DNA from: Chondrus crispus
Lineage: Eukaryota; Rhodophyta; Florideophyceae; Gigartinales; Gigartinaceae
Reading direction: 5' to 3'
NCBI RefSeq assembly: GCF_000350225.1
Contig: NW_005179283.1
Coordinates: forward strand, 1-64,000
DNA length: 64,000 nt
Below the pieces are notes generated by a model. The model was not told the origin of the DNA and searched no databases. It saw only the letters and a program-made list of their open reading frames with translations. Shown piece after piece: positions 33,587-44,400 of the stretch (position 1 is the first letter of the stretch; every line of letters begins with the position of its first letter). The position numbers and the translations under genes are program-made.

Positions 33587-34821
33587 CCCCGTGTACGATA
33601 TACTGTTACAGTCGCTGGTTACGCCAAACTGCTGGGGCTGCCAATGATAGCTTCTAAATCGTGGTCCATATTTTTGAATATGTGGTGTATATTTTACCCA
33701 ACTGCTGGACCTGCTCTGAGAGCATAAGATCACGTCTATTGCTAGCGAATAAATACTGTATGTATATTTTGGGACTGAATTACAAAATTTAACGTGCGCT
33801 AAATCGGCGCAAGTCTATTCCTCGACGTGCTAAATACGTGCCTTGCTGTTGGACCATGGGCTCATCTTGACACCCATTGGTCAACGCCGAGAGGCGGTAT
33901 GGTGATGAGAACGAGGCCTGTAACGGCAACGTTCTGTGCTCGATTTTCGTCAATCGTTGTGATTGAGGGAAAGGGCTTCGGAAGGGAAGGTAGTGCAGTA
34001 GTTTGTGGGCAGAGGCTGGGAACCTGCAGTAGAGTTGTCGGCGGCGGCAGCCAGAAATATTGACGATGGCAGGATATCACGAACCTGGGATTACCATTTT
34101 GGCGGGAGGAGCTCAGGGCGTCGTGGACAGGCGTGGTATCTGTGGACTTGTTTGCATATGGTTGGTCGTTGCACAGCCATGTTAAATGATAAAACGCTAA
34201 ATCGTGAGCCAAAAACCGTCGAGAATACATTTCGATTTGCACATTTATCGTGTCTTTGCATAAATAACACCGAATACACTTGCAAATGGTGTGGTAAATT
34301 GCCAAATATGAGAATTTGGATATCTCGCTAGCAGCGAGAGACGTGCTCTAAAAAGCGTGTTGATACTTGTAGAGCGTATTTGCATCCAGACAGCCGAATG
34401 ACGCTTTTTACGCCAAAAGAGAACAATGAAGAGAATATTAGCTTGGATTTGCATTGCCATCAGCAGAAAAATATACTTATGTTTAAGTAAGAGTACACTT
34501 TGTGGATTAAATATGATTAGATCATGTTGATAGATACAGATAGGTTATTCTACTATTGCAATTTTGCAACGGGAACATGTCTACCGAGGTGTTGCAAATA
34601 TAGCAGGACGACTGGATGCCCAGTTAAAGAGTCTTGCATAGTACAATAGGTACGGTAGAAGTCATCTGCGTTGTGTAACTAGATTTACGAGTAGAGCGGC
34701 CGATTAAAGATGGGGTCCGAGGCTCCCGACCGGGGGGATCCAGGAAAACTCGATATTTGGCCATACAAGTTCCAAACAATCGATACTCTTCCGCAACCTA
34801 TTTCTAAACATATTGAGCCCT
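33587..34821. other. Intergenic, AT-rich
   Basis: I see no family-like open frame. The 147-codon minus frame (33862-34305) is compositionally unconvincing. It may hold old element debris, but I find no ends. Confidence 0.4.
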
Positions 34822-35770
34822 TTATACTTCAGTAAACTCCTCAGTATCAGCCACTACACCGTACTCATCCACTGCCGCAGCCTTCAGGTCAACGTACAGC
34901 ATTTTGGTCCCACCCCCCTCCTTGAAAGATAGGTTGCTTTTCGAAACTACCTGCGTGATTACCTCGAACGGTAAAGATATCCTCGCAATAGACTCCACAG
35001 CATCAGAACTCCTCTTCCGGTGTTCGCTTAAAGCTGACTCGAATCCTTTAACTGAGGGATGGTAGGGCAGGAACCCACTGCTCGGATTAGATAGTTTCCA
35101 ACGATGCATAATTAAAACATCTACAAGAGGCTTCGGCCATCGTACAGCAAGTTGAAAAAATGCCCTCCATCTACCATTGTAATAGTAAAATCACCAGAGC
35201 CGACTCCAGATGGCAAGATAATCGCCACGCACAAACGCTTGGTCAATGTAGATCGTTCAATCCACCTAGAGATCATGAACAAAGGCTTAAATGCCAGTTC
35301 TCCTGCAGTCAGCTCCGCGCCAGCGCCAGTATCTACTTCTTCCTCTTCACTCTTCTCATCGTCATCCACAAATACGGCCGACGCCCGTCGTTTACAGGCA
35401 GAACCAGGCCCCTCTGTGGCACTAAAACGTCGGTCAAGGGCCACACTGTCGCGAGATTCATCTGCCTCAACGACTTTGCAATACAGAAAAATTAGTTTGA
35501 CAAATGAATGTTAAACATATCAATCATAAATCACATGTTAATGTCTCGGTCCCAGTTAGGCTTACCTCTCGTGATTGGTTTGCTTCCAAATTCTATACGC
35601 ATGGCGTTGTAGCAGGTACGAAAATTTCCCGGCTTGTGCTTTTGGAATACCGCATCTGATTCCCAAACAGGTTTTGGTGGTTCATCTCCGGTGACCTCCC
35701 CCTTCTCAAACTTCGAACGCAGCATGCGCACAGCCAGTGACTTCTTGGTCAAACGTCCGACAGAAACCAT
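34822..35770 (-). pseudogene. Unrecognised two-exon gene with a frame break
   Basis: Exon 1 runs 35770 to about 35568 (donor GTAAGC, minus strand). Exon 2 starts at 35473 after AAAG and continues the frame through VVEADESRDSVALDRRFS. An acidic stretch (DDDEKSEEEE) precedes FMISRWIERSTLTKRLCVAI. The frame then stops at 35121, but a second frame (from about 35155 down to 34822) carries on with FFQLAVRWPKPLVDV and ends in a regular C terminus. The switch lies by the homopolymer ATTTTTT near 35155-35160. So either the gene is frameshifted or the sequence has an error there. I do not know the family. It may be a partner gene of the nearby decayed transposase. Confidence 0.45.
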
Positions 35771-36723
35771 GATCTCTGAGCTCGTAAGAGAGGGTGCAGC
35801 GTGAGGAAAAAATACAGACTTTGATTAGAATGGGGTGCTGTTTTGGTAGGTTGAAAAAAAGGGTGAGGGAATGTTGACGGAGAGAAGTCTCAAGTTTGTA
35901 GGTAGATGACTTTTACTTATAAAGGGTAAAACTATTACCTCGCGTTGACAAATCCAACATGGTATCGCGGAGGAAACCCCGGCATCCCAACTCACGGCAA
36001 AGCCGCTGTAGCGGTAATGAAGTTGGCGGGAAGGCCAAATGTGCATGACAGGTCATGTGCCACGTCACAGAAGCGTATTTATCAAACAATACAAAGAATT
36101 GGGATGCCTTAATGTTTTACTGCAATTGTAAATAGTACCGATTGGAGTGAGGAATTTAATATAACAGCTTTTTTTGGAGTGCTGATTATAGTCATGTAGA
36201 GTTCATTCGTTCCTACATTCTTGCAGAAGTTTGCAGAGTACCCCAAGCGCATTACAAAAATGTGAAGCAACTCGAAACCACATTTTTCTTTTGCTTAAAA
36301 ATTGCACCAAACCAAGCGATACTATGGGGGAAAACGATACTTTCGCCTCTTCAGTGTCCTTCCAGCAGTAACTGGAGTTGTTTTAATGCTTTTGCGTTAA
36401 CTGTCGAGCACGGGATTGCCCAAAAATATAGTATACTATATTTGAGGCTACACCACTCATTTATAAATGAGTGGTGTAGCCTCAAAGTAGCAAGAGAAAA
36501 AACTTTCGCCATGCAAAGTTAAGCAAAAACGATAGTTTTGGGTGTACTTTTTGCGCGCTGCAGAGATGCCAAAATTAGTAATTTAGATGTATATTTGGCA
36601 CGGAATCCTTTATTATTTTTTGTATTTTTTGCGCTTTTGACGCTTCATGCAATACAAACGAACCTCGTAATCCCATATAAATTTGGTAGGTGGTGAAGCC
36701 CGCAGCCTCCTCCATGACCGGTC
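35771..36723. other. Intergenic with 46-bp palindrome
   Basis: The region between the unknown minus-strand gene and the decayed transposase. Apart from the palindrome at 36441-36486 I see no defined feature. Confidence 0.4.
36441..36486. repeat. Perfect 46-bp palindrome
   Basis: The arms 36441-36463 and 36464-36486 are exact reverse complements with no spacer. The core is ATTTATAAAT. Confidence 0.95.
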
Positions 36724-37640
36724 TTGTCGGCAACCACGCCGTGTCCAGAAAGCATGCATATTTCCCCGTCTCGTTTTGCGGAAATTGCTGGGGGGATGAT
36801 ACGGAACAGTCCTGGCTTGAGTGTCCGGACAGAGTGCTCCCGCTTTCGAGAACTATTCCGTATCACACCAAAAGTATGTTCTCATACATGGCATATATTA
36901 GGACATCTTCGCCCTACCTCGTCCAGGCCCGTGCATCTTTTATGGGCTCTCCTATTTTTAAAGCGTATGGGAGCGAGGAGACCCATAGAACGATTGCCCG
37001 AGTCGACGTGAAAAAATTCCGGAAATGGTCGTGGTGCTTCATCAACTTAATGGCGGATCTAAAAATCGTACGTGATAATCTGCAACACATTATTAATCCC
37101 GGAAGGTGACTCTAATTGGAAGCATGCAATCATTTCTTATATACTTTTAATATTCGTCTGACAATGAGGATCAAATGCGAAAACCGCTCGCTGGTAATTG
37201 TAGTAAGGCCTGGAAAGTATCGGTCGATGGTACCGACTTCCGCATAAACGAACGAAACCCATTAAGTCCGCAGTGGTTCTCGCATAAGTTTAGAGGACCT
37301 GGATTGAGGTATGAGGTGGCCGTTTGTATTTTGACCGGACATATTGTTTGGACGCATGGCCCCTCTCCTTGTGGCTCGTACCCAGAACTTACTATTTATC
37401 GAATTGCGATGAAGTCTGCACTTAGTGCTGGGGAGAAGGTGGTTGCAGATGAAGGTTATAAGGATCCCACCTGACTTCTAGGAAGCGATGTTGAAGGAGA
37501 ACATCGTAAGATCTTGTCTACTATTCGTGCAAGACAAGAAACAGTGAACCGTCGTTTCAAGCAGTTTTATGTACTAGGCCACTGTTTCCGGCACCGCATT
37601 GCGCTTCATTCTGTTTGTTTCATTCCGTCGCAAACCAAAC
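36724..37640 (+). pseudogene. Decayed DDE transposase (Harbinger-like)
   Basis: The first part (36724-37011) reads SRFRELFRITPKVCSHTWHI and HLLWALLFLKRMG, the N-terminal pattern seen in many protist DDE transposases. After a frameshift comes THRTIARVDVKKFRKW. The segment 37175-37474 has the first catalytic Asp in VSVDGTDFRI, then HKFRGPGLRYEVAV and KVVADEGYKDP with the second Asp. After a stop at 37472 the final part RRFKQFYVLGHCFRHRI follows. Several frame breaks make it inactive. I could not find its terminal repeats. Confidence 0.65.
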
Positions 37641-38171
37641 ACAATTAATGATAGAGCAAGGAAGCCCGCTCTTTCAAATTGAGTATTCGGAATAGCCTGT
37701 TTCTCATCTAAATCTTGGTTAAAAAAGTATACTACTGTACCGAGGTATAGATTTTTCATGCGTTGTAAAGGGTATGTTGAAGTTTTCAACCGTCCCAAGC
37801 TGTATCAGTAGTATCTTACGTGAAATCATATTTTAAACAACATAGGGTGCATGGCTTTGCCTCTGACGATCTAAAGCTGTTTTGGTGGCTTTCTCGCGAG
37901 ACATAAGGGCAACCTTTTGAACATCGCGACTAAATAGAGAGTTTACGCCTAGACAATTCTGCAATTATAATTGCAGAATTCTGCAATACGTGTGACACCT
38001 GTAAATAATTGCAGAATTCTGCAATTCGGTCGTGACGATAATTGCAGAAAAGTGAGACGTTAGAGAAACTGTGACTGCAATTCTTGTGAGCAATTTTTTA
38101 CTCAGTTCGCGCCAACTGTACTCAACGAAATCTTCACCTCACCCATCACCTGCTCCCGCTCCCTTCAGCAA

Positions 38172-38905
38172 ATGTCCGAAGTCATTTCCTCCTCCCCTAC
38201 GGGGACTGCCGATGAAGCTAGTACCGGCAAAAGCAAGGCCGGGCGTCAATCAAGGTTCCCAACTGAGGAGGACCTCGTGATCGTGCGAGAAATCGCGGCT
38301 GCCAGCGCGCACCTTGCAGCGTTTGGTAAGACGCGAGGCAAATACCAAGAAGCAGCAGGTAAGATCAATGCGAATGCGGCTATGCATGAGAAGGTAACAT
38401 GGAAAAGCGTGCGCGACAGATACAAGCGCATTCAGGACCAATTCAACAAGCGGGATAGCTGAGAACGTCGCATGTCTGGCATCGGAGGTGAGGTGGGAGA
38501 GCTGGACGAGTTGCTGATGGACATGCGACAAGCTCGGGACGACGTGTTGGCTACCAAACCTGCTGAGAAAACCGCGCAGCGCGAGCGCGATGAAGAGAAG
38601 GATCGCATTGGAAAGACGCTTATCGCCTGTGCGACAAAGAGAAAGCTGAGCGATTCGGGAAGCGGCTCAGAAACAGAAGAAACTAGATCTGCGAGGAGAA
38701 ATCGAAAGCGAGATCTGTGCGAGCTGTCCCTTCAATGAACATGGCTGCCTTCAGCTCAAACCTGTGGCACGCAGACCTCGCGCGCATTCAGCTCGACCGC
38801 GAGAAGCTACAGTTTGAGCGCAAGCGCACCGAGTTGGACCGGGCGGAACGTGAGCGCGAGCGCGAGGAGCGACGTGAGGAGCGTGAAAAGATGCAAGAGC
38901 TATAA
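38172..38905 (+). pseudogene. Harbinger Myb/SANT-like DNA-binding protein
   Basis: The reading frame shows RFPTEEDLVIVREIAAA, then TWKSVRDRYKRIQDQFNKRD, a Myb/SANT-like helix set that binds the element ends or helps the transposase enter the nucleus in known Harbinger elements. An in-frame TGA at 38460-38462 is followed in the same frame by GIGGEVGELDELLMDM, also part of the usual protein. A Lys/Arg-rich stretch (KRKLSDSGSG) comes next. A stop near 38738 and a switch of frame lead to a Glu/Arg coiled-coil tail (about 38747-38905). So it is broken once by TGA and once by a frame change. Confidence 0.65.
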
Positions 38906-39065
38906 TTATCTAAGTACGAGCTCCTGATAGAGGCCCTTTACAAGAAGTAAAGAAATGGCTTCTGAGCCTCCATATCAATGGTGTTTACTAAAGAAAAATG
39001 CCTTTTCGCCTACTTTGTCCCCTGGTTTTCCGCTGGCGCGGGCGGCCGAGGAGCGAGAACCCACG

Positions 39066-40278
39066 CTAATCCTTAGGTGATAGATATTCCTCCAGAGTCG
39101 GCGTACTGCACTGTAAATAGGTCGATATCTGATTAGGGTAGATACACTTCCTCATATTGGAGAGCAGCATACCAGCCATATAAAGTGCTCCTACGGGAGA
39201 TTCCATTACTTTCATTTTGCGTTTGTAGTCCAGGGTAGAGAAATACATCTTCACTTCCTTGAAAATCCATCCATTCCACTGTAATCCGTGATGATGACAT
39301 GGCCTTATTTAATGCTCTCTGCTCCACACTTAGGTTGCTTCCCTGATAGGGAATTTCCATGAACCACCTTCTGATGTATCCAGAGTCACCGTAGAGGCAG
39401 TACCGCTTGCCATCTATATTTAGCAAAGAATAAAGCTGCTCGTTCAGGCTACTTCTGACGTACAATGTCCAGTCGTGACGCCGTACTTCCATTGGGCCAT
39501 ACGCATGAAGTATCATACCATCCGGACTATTGACGGCTTGATACTTCAATGCATGATTCCTTTTATGGCCGTTGTATGCAACTAGCTGACTGTCGTAGCC
39601 ACTTGGCCGAGCGATGCCAATTACTGTTCCGTCAATAAAACCAATACAGTTTCCAAATTCACCGCTCTTTTCGAAAACGGCTTGTGCAAATCTTTCCGCC
39701 TGATCTTGTACGAACTGCGTGCTGATTTGTCCTGTAATAAGCTCACCACGTGCATCAAGTAGGTGTTCTATAGCTTCCCAAAAGATTTCAGAAAGTTGAG
39801 AAGCATGCTTAGAAAAGAATATTTCAATATCCTTCCATCTTGAAGGTGTACAAAGGCAGCGAAGAACAATGCAAGTAGATAAAATCGGAGAGACAGAGTA
39901 TCTGTTTCGAGTAGTCCATGTCTTTTCACTCAGCCATGCCATGGCATACATCATTCTTAAAACGTTTTCTTTGTTGAAGCGGAAGTATAAAATGCATTCC
40001 GACTCGCTAAAAGAATTGAAATTGAAAGAAAACTGCGAACCGCTAATGCGATTGCTTCGTAAAATAGACTTGTTCAATTCAGTTTCTTGGGTTTGGAGTT
40101 TTAATGCGATGAAAGAGATACATGTCGATGATGAGAAAAGCGATGTAGGATGTTGCTGACGCCGTTTCGCAAGCAAACACAGAGCAATACTGAGAGTATT
40201 CGTCCGTTTAGCAATTGCTTTTTGAGTGTAGTGGCACTGTCTACCACTAGTCATGGTACTGGATTTGCGTATGGACAA
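39066..40278 (-). pseudogene. Harbinger DDE transposase, frameshifted near its end
   Basis: A DDE_4-type nuclease: first Asp in IGFIDGTVIGIARPSG, second in CLYGDSGY, and the Glu in SSRITVEWM. N-terminal helical region before residue 190. After VEWM the frame is shifted, and the normal C terminus (VKMYFSTLDYKRKMKV) continues in the next frame to 39066. At the break the sequence has GGAT twice in a row, so a 4-bp duplication explains the shift. All catalytic residues remain, but the C-terminal 60 residues are replaced. Confidence 0.8.
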
Positions 40279-40553
40279 TCGGGTCGAGTACGGCTACAGA
40301 AGGGCTTCAGATAATACTCACAACTTTAATCACAACTTTCTTAGCGTAAATTCGTCTGTAATTATTCACAACTAAAATTTTGATACAGAATTCTGCAACG
40401 GTCATGAGCGAATTTCTCACAACAATTGCAAAATTCTCTCCAGGCGTAAACTCTGAAATGTTTCAAATAATGGCTATTCCCGGAAACCCCGGGCCATTCT
40501 TCGAACTTTATCCAAAGTTGCGAAAGGTTTTGCCAAATGTTTAACTATTATAG

Positions 40554-41462
40554 TGTAGTGCAGTGGACACACTCGCCAACGAAGGCGTAAATCTCGCTAT
40601 GAGGGAAAGCGGTATGTCCAGTCACCACCAGGGTGTTCGGGACCCTCTGTCCGTGGTAGCTCAGAGGTAATGCGAGAATCGCGGGTAGAGTCGCGGTCAG
40701 CGCGTGAAGGGGTACTCGAGATCGAGTAACTAGAAGGAATGGGGGTGGCGGTCGCGTCGCGGACCGCTATCGACAGCGTCGAAGAAGAACAAAAAAAGAA
40801 GGGAGAAGAAAGAAGGAAGGAGAAGTGTAGCGTAGAAACGTAGAAAATAGGGAAAAAAGTAAAGGAAAACAAGAAAAAGGGTGACGACGAAGGGTGCAGG
40901 TACCAGACTTAGCCAACTAGATAGGAACCGTAGAGGATCCTACCAGAGATGGGGTCCGATCACCTGATGCCTCTTTACTGTAGCGCCTTCCGACACCCGA
41001 CCTATATAGGCCGAGCGCCGTCGTCGGCGTCGGTTACTAAATGGGTAATTAATAATTAATTATCGTCATTAGAATTGCCACTTGGCATTGGACGCTAATT
41101 AGCGTAGAAACTTGTGGGCACCACGTATGTATACGTGTCGTACACGTGTTGTACACGTATCATATACGTGTCATACACGTGTGGCCACGTGTGGTACACG
41201 TGGGGTACCTTCCCAAGTGTGCGCGCACAGTACACGTGTGGTGCGCTTATCATACACGTGTGGTATCATCCAAAGTGTACGCGTACACTTTGGATGAGTA
41301 CACGTGTCATAGACGGGAGCGCACACCATACACGTGTGGGCTCATCCAAAGTGTACGCGTACACTTTGCATGAGCACACGTGTGATACACGTGTCAAAGG
41401 CGGGGAACGCGGCCCCGCGACGGCGGTGACCGGCGATAAGGACGCAGAGTCACTGCACTACA
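40554..41462. mobile_element. 929-bp family TIR element, copy 2, inverted
   Basis: A 909-bp reverse-oriented copy of 22258-23186, with the same 12-bp ends (TGTAGTGCAGTG), the same 91-codon frame (40597-40872, minus) and the same CACGTG array (41110-41400). The array is shorter by one to two repeat units. Flanked by TATAG on both sides (40549-40553 and 41463-41467), a 5-bp target duplication. Confidence 0.88.
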
Positions 41463-41471
41463 TATAGATAG

Positions 41472-44400
41472 CCCTATGCTCGATTATTGTGACGAATGTT
41501 TATGCCCCTTTCGGGACATAAATCCCTAGCTCCTCCAATTCTCTGAGTTAAGAGACGAGATCATGCTCATTCGACAGGCATTTACTTCCCGGTCACGAGA
41601 GTGTAAAGCATATTCGGTGACGTGGATCCTTTGATGAATGGCGGAATATTAAACTTTTTTTGTGGACCGTTTCGAACACTGGGTCAAAAGCATCACAAAA
41701 AGTATTCAAAGTCGTGCTGTACGTCTTCCTTTCCAATGGAAGTGTCTCATGAACGAACGAACAGTGCTCTCCGGAACAGCACATTTGTAGACAAAATATT
41801 GAGCTCTCCGAATTGTAGTGCCCTTCATCACCCAGGGAGTGTACTTAGAAGGTACAACATCAACAATAGTCATCGAACTCATCTTACAATGAAGGAAATT
41901 GTTTACGATTTCTAAGTATCGCGCTGCCTAACACTACGTAAACTACGATCAAATGCCCGTTTCTCACTAGCAGTAGGTCTGCCTCTCTTTAAGGTGTCCT
42001 TCGAGTGCCAGTCTACCCAGCACGCAGTGCATATAGCCTGCCTACACGCTGGACACCACTGTATTTGCCTTGAGCCCTTTCGCTTAATCTTGATCTTTCC
42101 GTCTTTCTCCCCCCGTAGTGACCAGGAACAAAGAACACAATAAGTGGAAGGTCCAGAGACCTTTTTGTGTGCTATTCTTTTGTTCAAGCGGCGGGCCTTG
42201 TGCGTCCCAATGTTATACCTTTCTGAAGCGTTTCTAGTAAACAGTGGTTTGATCCTTCCAGACTCGTTATCTCCATTCTCATCAAGAAGACCTCCGTTCT
42301 CCTTACTATACCTCTCAAACCACTCCCTGGCGAGCTCCCGAGCGAAAGAGCCAAACGTAATGCATTGCGTCACTTTGTGACGCAGTGCAGCGTAACCCTG
42401 CCCATATGACACTTCACCATTCTCCAAACCGGGCAAAACTTGAGTTCTCCTTGCCACGTGAAGTCTGTATGCAACTGCAGCATTATTAATCTGCATAGAC
42501 CGAAGACGTGCTATGATAGAAACCACCGGGTGTTCGCTCATGTTGCTTCTAGCCACAGTTCTCAAATATCTGGATATCACATCTACTCCACCCTTCAGAT
42601 TGTTCCAGTATACTGCTGGCGTCAGCCTTATCATCCTGGAGGGTGGAATAGGCTCCCTTCGACGTAGCACTTCTCCTCTTATGGCTTGGCTGAGGCCGTA
42701 GTATGACGCAAAGCCGTATAGGTCGGACGCGTGTGACGTCTTGAGCATAACATCGTACTCTTTCGGTATGCTTTCCGTGAGTTCTCCAATCCACTGGAAG
42801 GCAGCCACTAGGACACAATCCATGGTGAAAGTATAGCAGTGTCTGAATTTCTCCGAGAATGACACCATACAAACGTACAGTATACGACCGTCTGTAATAG
42901 AGCCACCTGTTCCGACCACATACATCACCTTGTTGATTGCTAGCGTGGCAGCATGGTGTAGAACCTGGCTTCTATATTGTACAGTAGGCACCAGCGTTCT
43001 GAACAATTCAGTAGACTGGGCGTTGACGCCCACGTTTTCCAGAGCAACCACAGAGCCATATATTCCAGCGAGTTCTTTTGCATTCTCAATGGTCCTGATC
43101 GACGTCATAGTTTTAACCTCTACTACATAGACGTCATGATCCCCTTCCTCATCCTCGGCAGACAGCAATGCGTCAGGGCTGTCGGCCAACATCGGGCATC
43201 GACGGTTCTCTAGAAGTCCTGTGCACCGGACGTGTTTTACCTCGCAGGCAAAGGTTTCATCCCATTGAAAATTAGGTGAGCGTAGTCGACACCTATACGC
43301 TCCGCCACAGTTCTTTAGAAACGCCGGTAGTGCCTCAACAATGTTGTTTTCATTGCGAGTTCCTTCTCGCATTCCAGTTGTCGCGACAAGGGGCTTCATC
43401 ACTCATGCTTCAAGTGATGCCTCTCGAAGGGCATTGCACACACGCTGCGCAGCAGCATGAATGGGCTGTTCTGCACTGCTGTCGTCATCACTCAGCCCGG
43501 AGTTCAGCTCAACTAAATTACTGGCTATGTCGGCCTTCAGCTGGTTCACAGCAGCGACGAGCTCGGACTTCGGGACCCGTAGCTCCAGTCCCCTGTCAAA
43601 AGTGGACAACATCTGCTGCAATTCAGCCTTCGTGGTTGATGCAATGCGGGAGGGGGTCATTTCTGCTAGTCGGGTTGCTACTGTGCGGCGTGTTGAAGGA
43701 TTGGGCCGGTCGGTCAGATTCATACCCAGAACCCAGGCAATTTGGTCCCACTTGTCCATGAGTAGTAACCGCACGTCGTCCTCGTCGTCACTGAGCGCTT
43801 GCACGCCTTCGACGATTGTTCTGCCGCGAAGCAGGGCAGCGGGACCTCTCATAGAAGCGACATAGTCCCGCACTACAGCGGCAACAAACCCGTGCCCAGT
43901 CCTCGACGTGAATCTAAATGCACGCAGAAGGAACCAAACCGGGTCCTCTGACTGCAAATAGGTTGGCGGTGTGACGCGGGCCAACACTTGTTCTACGCGG
44001 CTCTTACCGCTCGCTGGTGGCACCACTTGAACTTGGGACCTCGTGTGTCGTCTACTGTCCCATTCGCTTGTTGGGGGAACTTCATGAACAATCATCGCCG
44101 AGTCCAGTTTCTTAGTAGCCGCTTCCTCCCGATACTTCTCGCGGAAGACGATAGTGAAGCATCTCGAAGGAAATAAAGAAGCGTTGTTGTGAACAAGGGC
44201 GGCTACAGGCCCAGAGCAACTTTCGCGATAGACGCAGGCCTCAACGCCCCGGGCCGCGGGGGTTCGACTACCACCGTTCTTATATCTTGCCGTGTACACG
44301 GCCCGACAGCCGTTCTCCGACACCACCATACCTTTATGGCGACGGGAAATCGGGCCGTCACCGAAAACATAGGGATACCACAAGTCCCTCTTGTGCATGC

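Larger units (their letters stand above)
37938..40454. mobile_element. PIF/Harbinger DNA transposon
   Basis: The ends share the inverted repeat AGAGTTTACGCCT(A/G)GA (37938 onward and back from 40454), followed on both sides by several AATTGCAGAATTCTGCAAT-like subterminal words. A 26-bp perfect palindrome sits at 37955-37980. Two convergent genes lie inside: a Myb/SANT-like protein on plus and the DDE transposase on minus, the normal two-gene layout of this superfamily. I could not confirm the expected 3-bp target duplication. Confidence 0.8.

Noticed and set aside
33862-34305. 147-codon minus frame
   Set aside because: No conserved pattern and biased composition; likely chance in an AT-rich gap.
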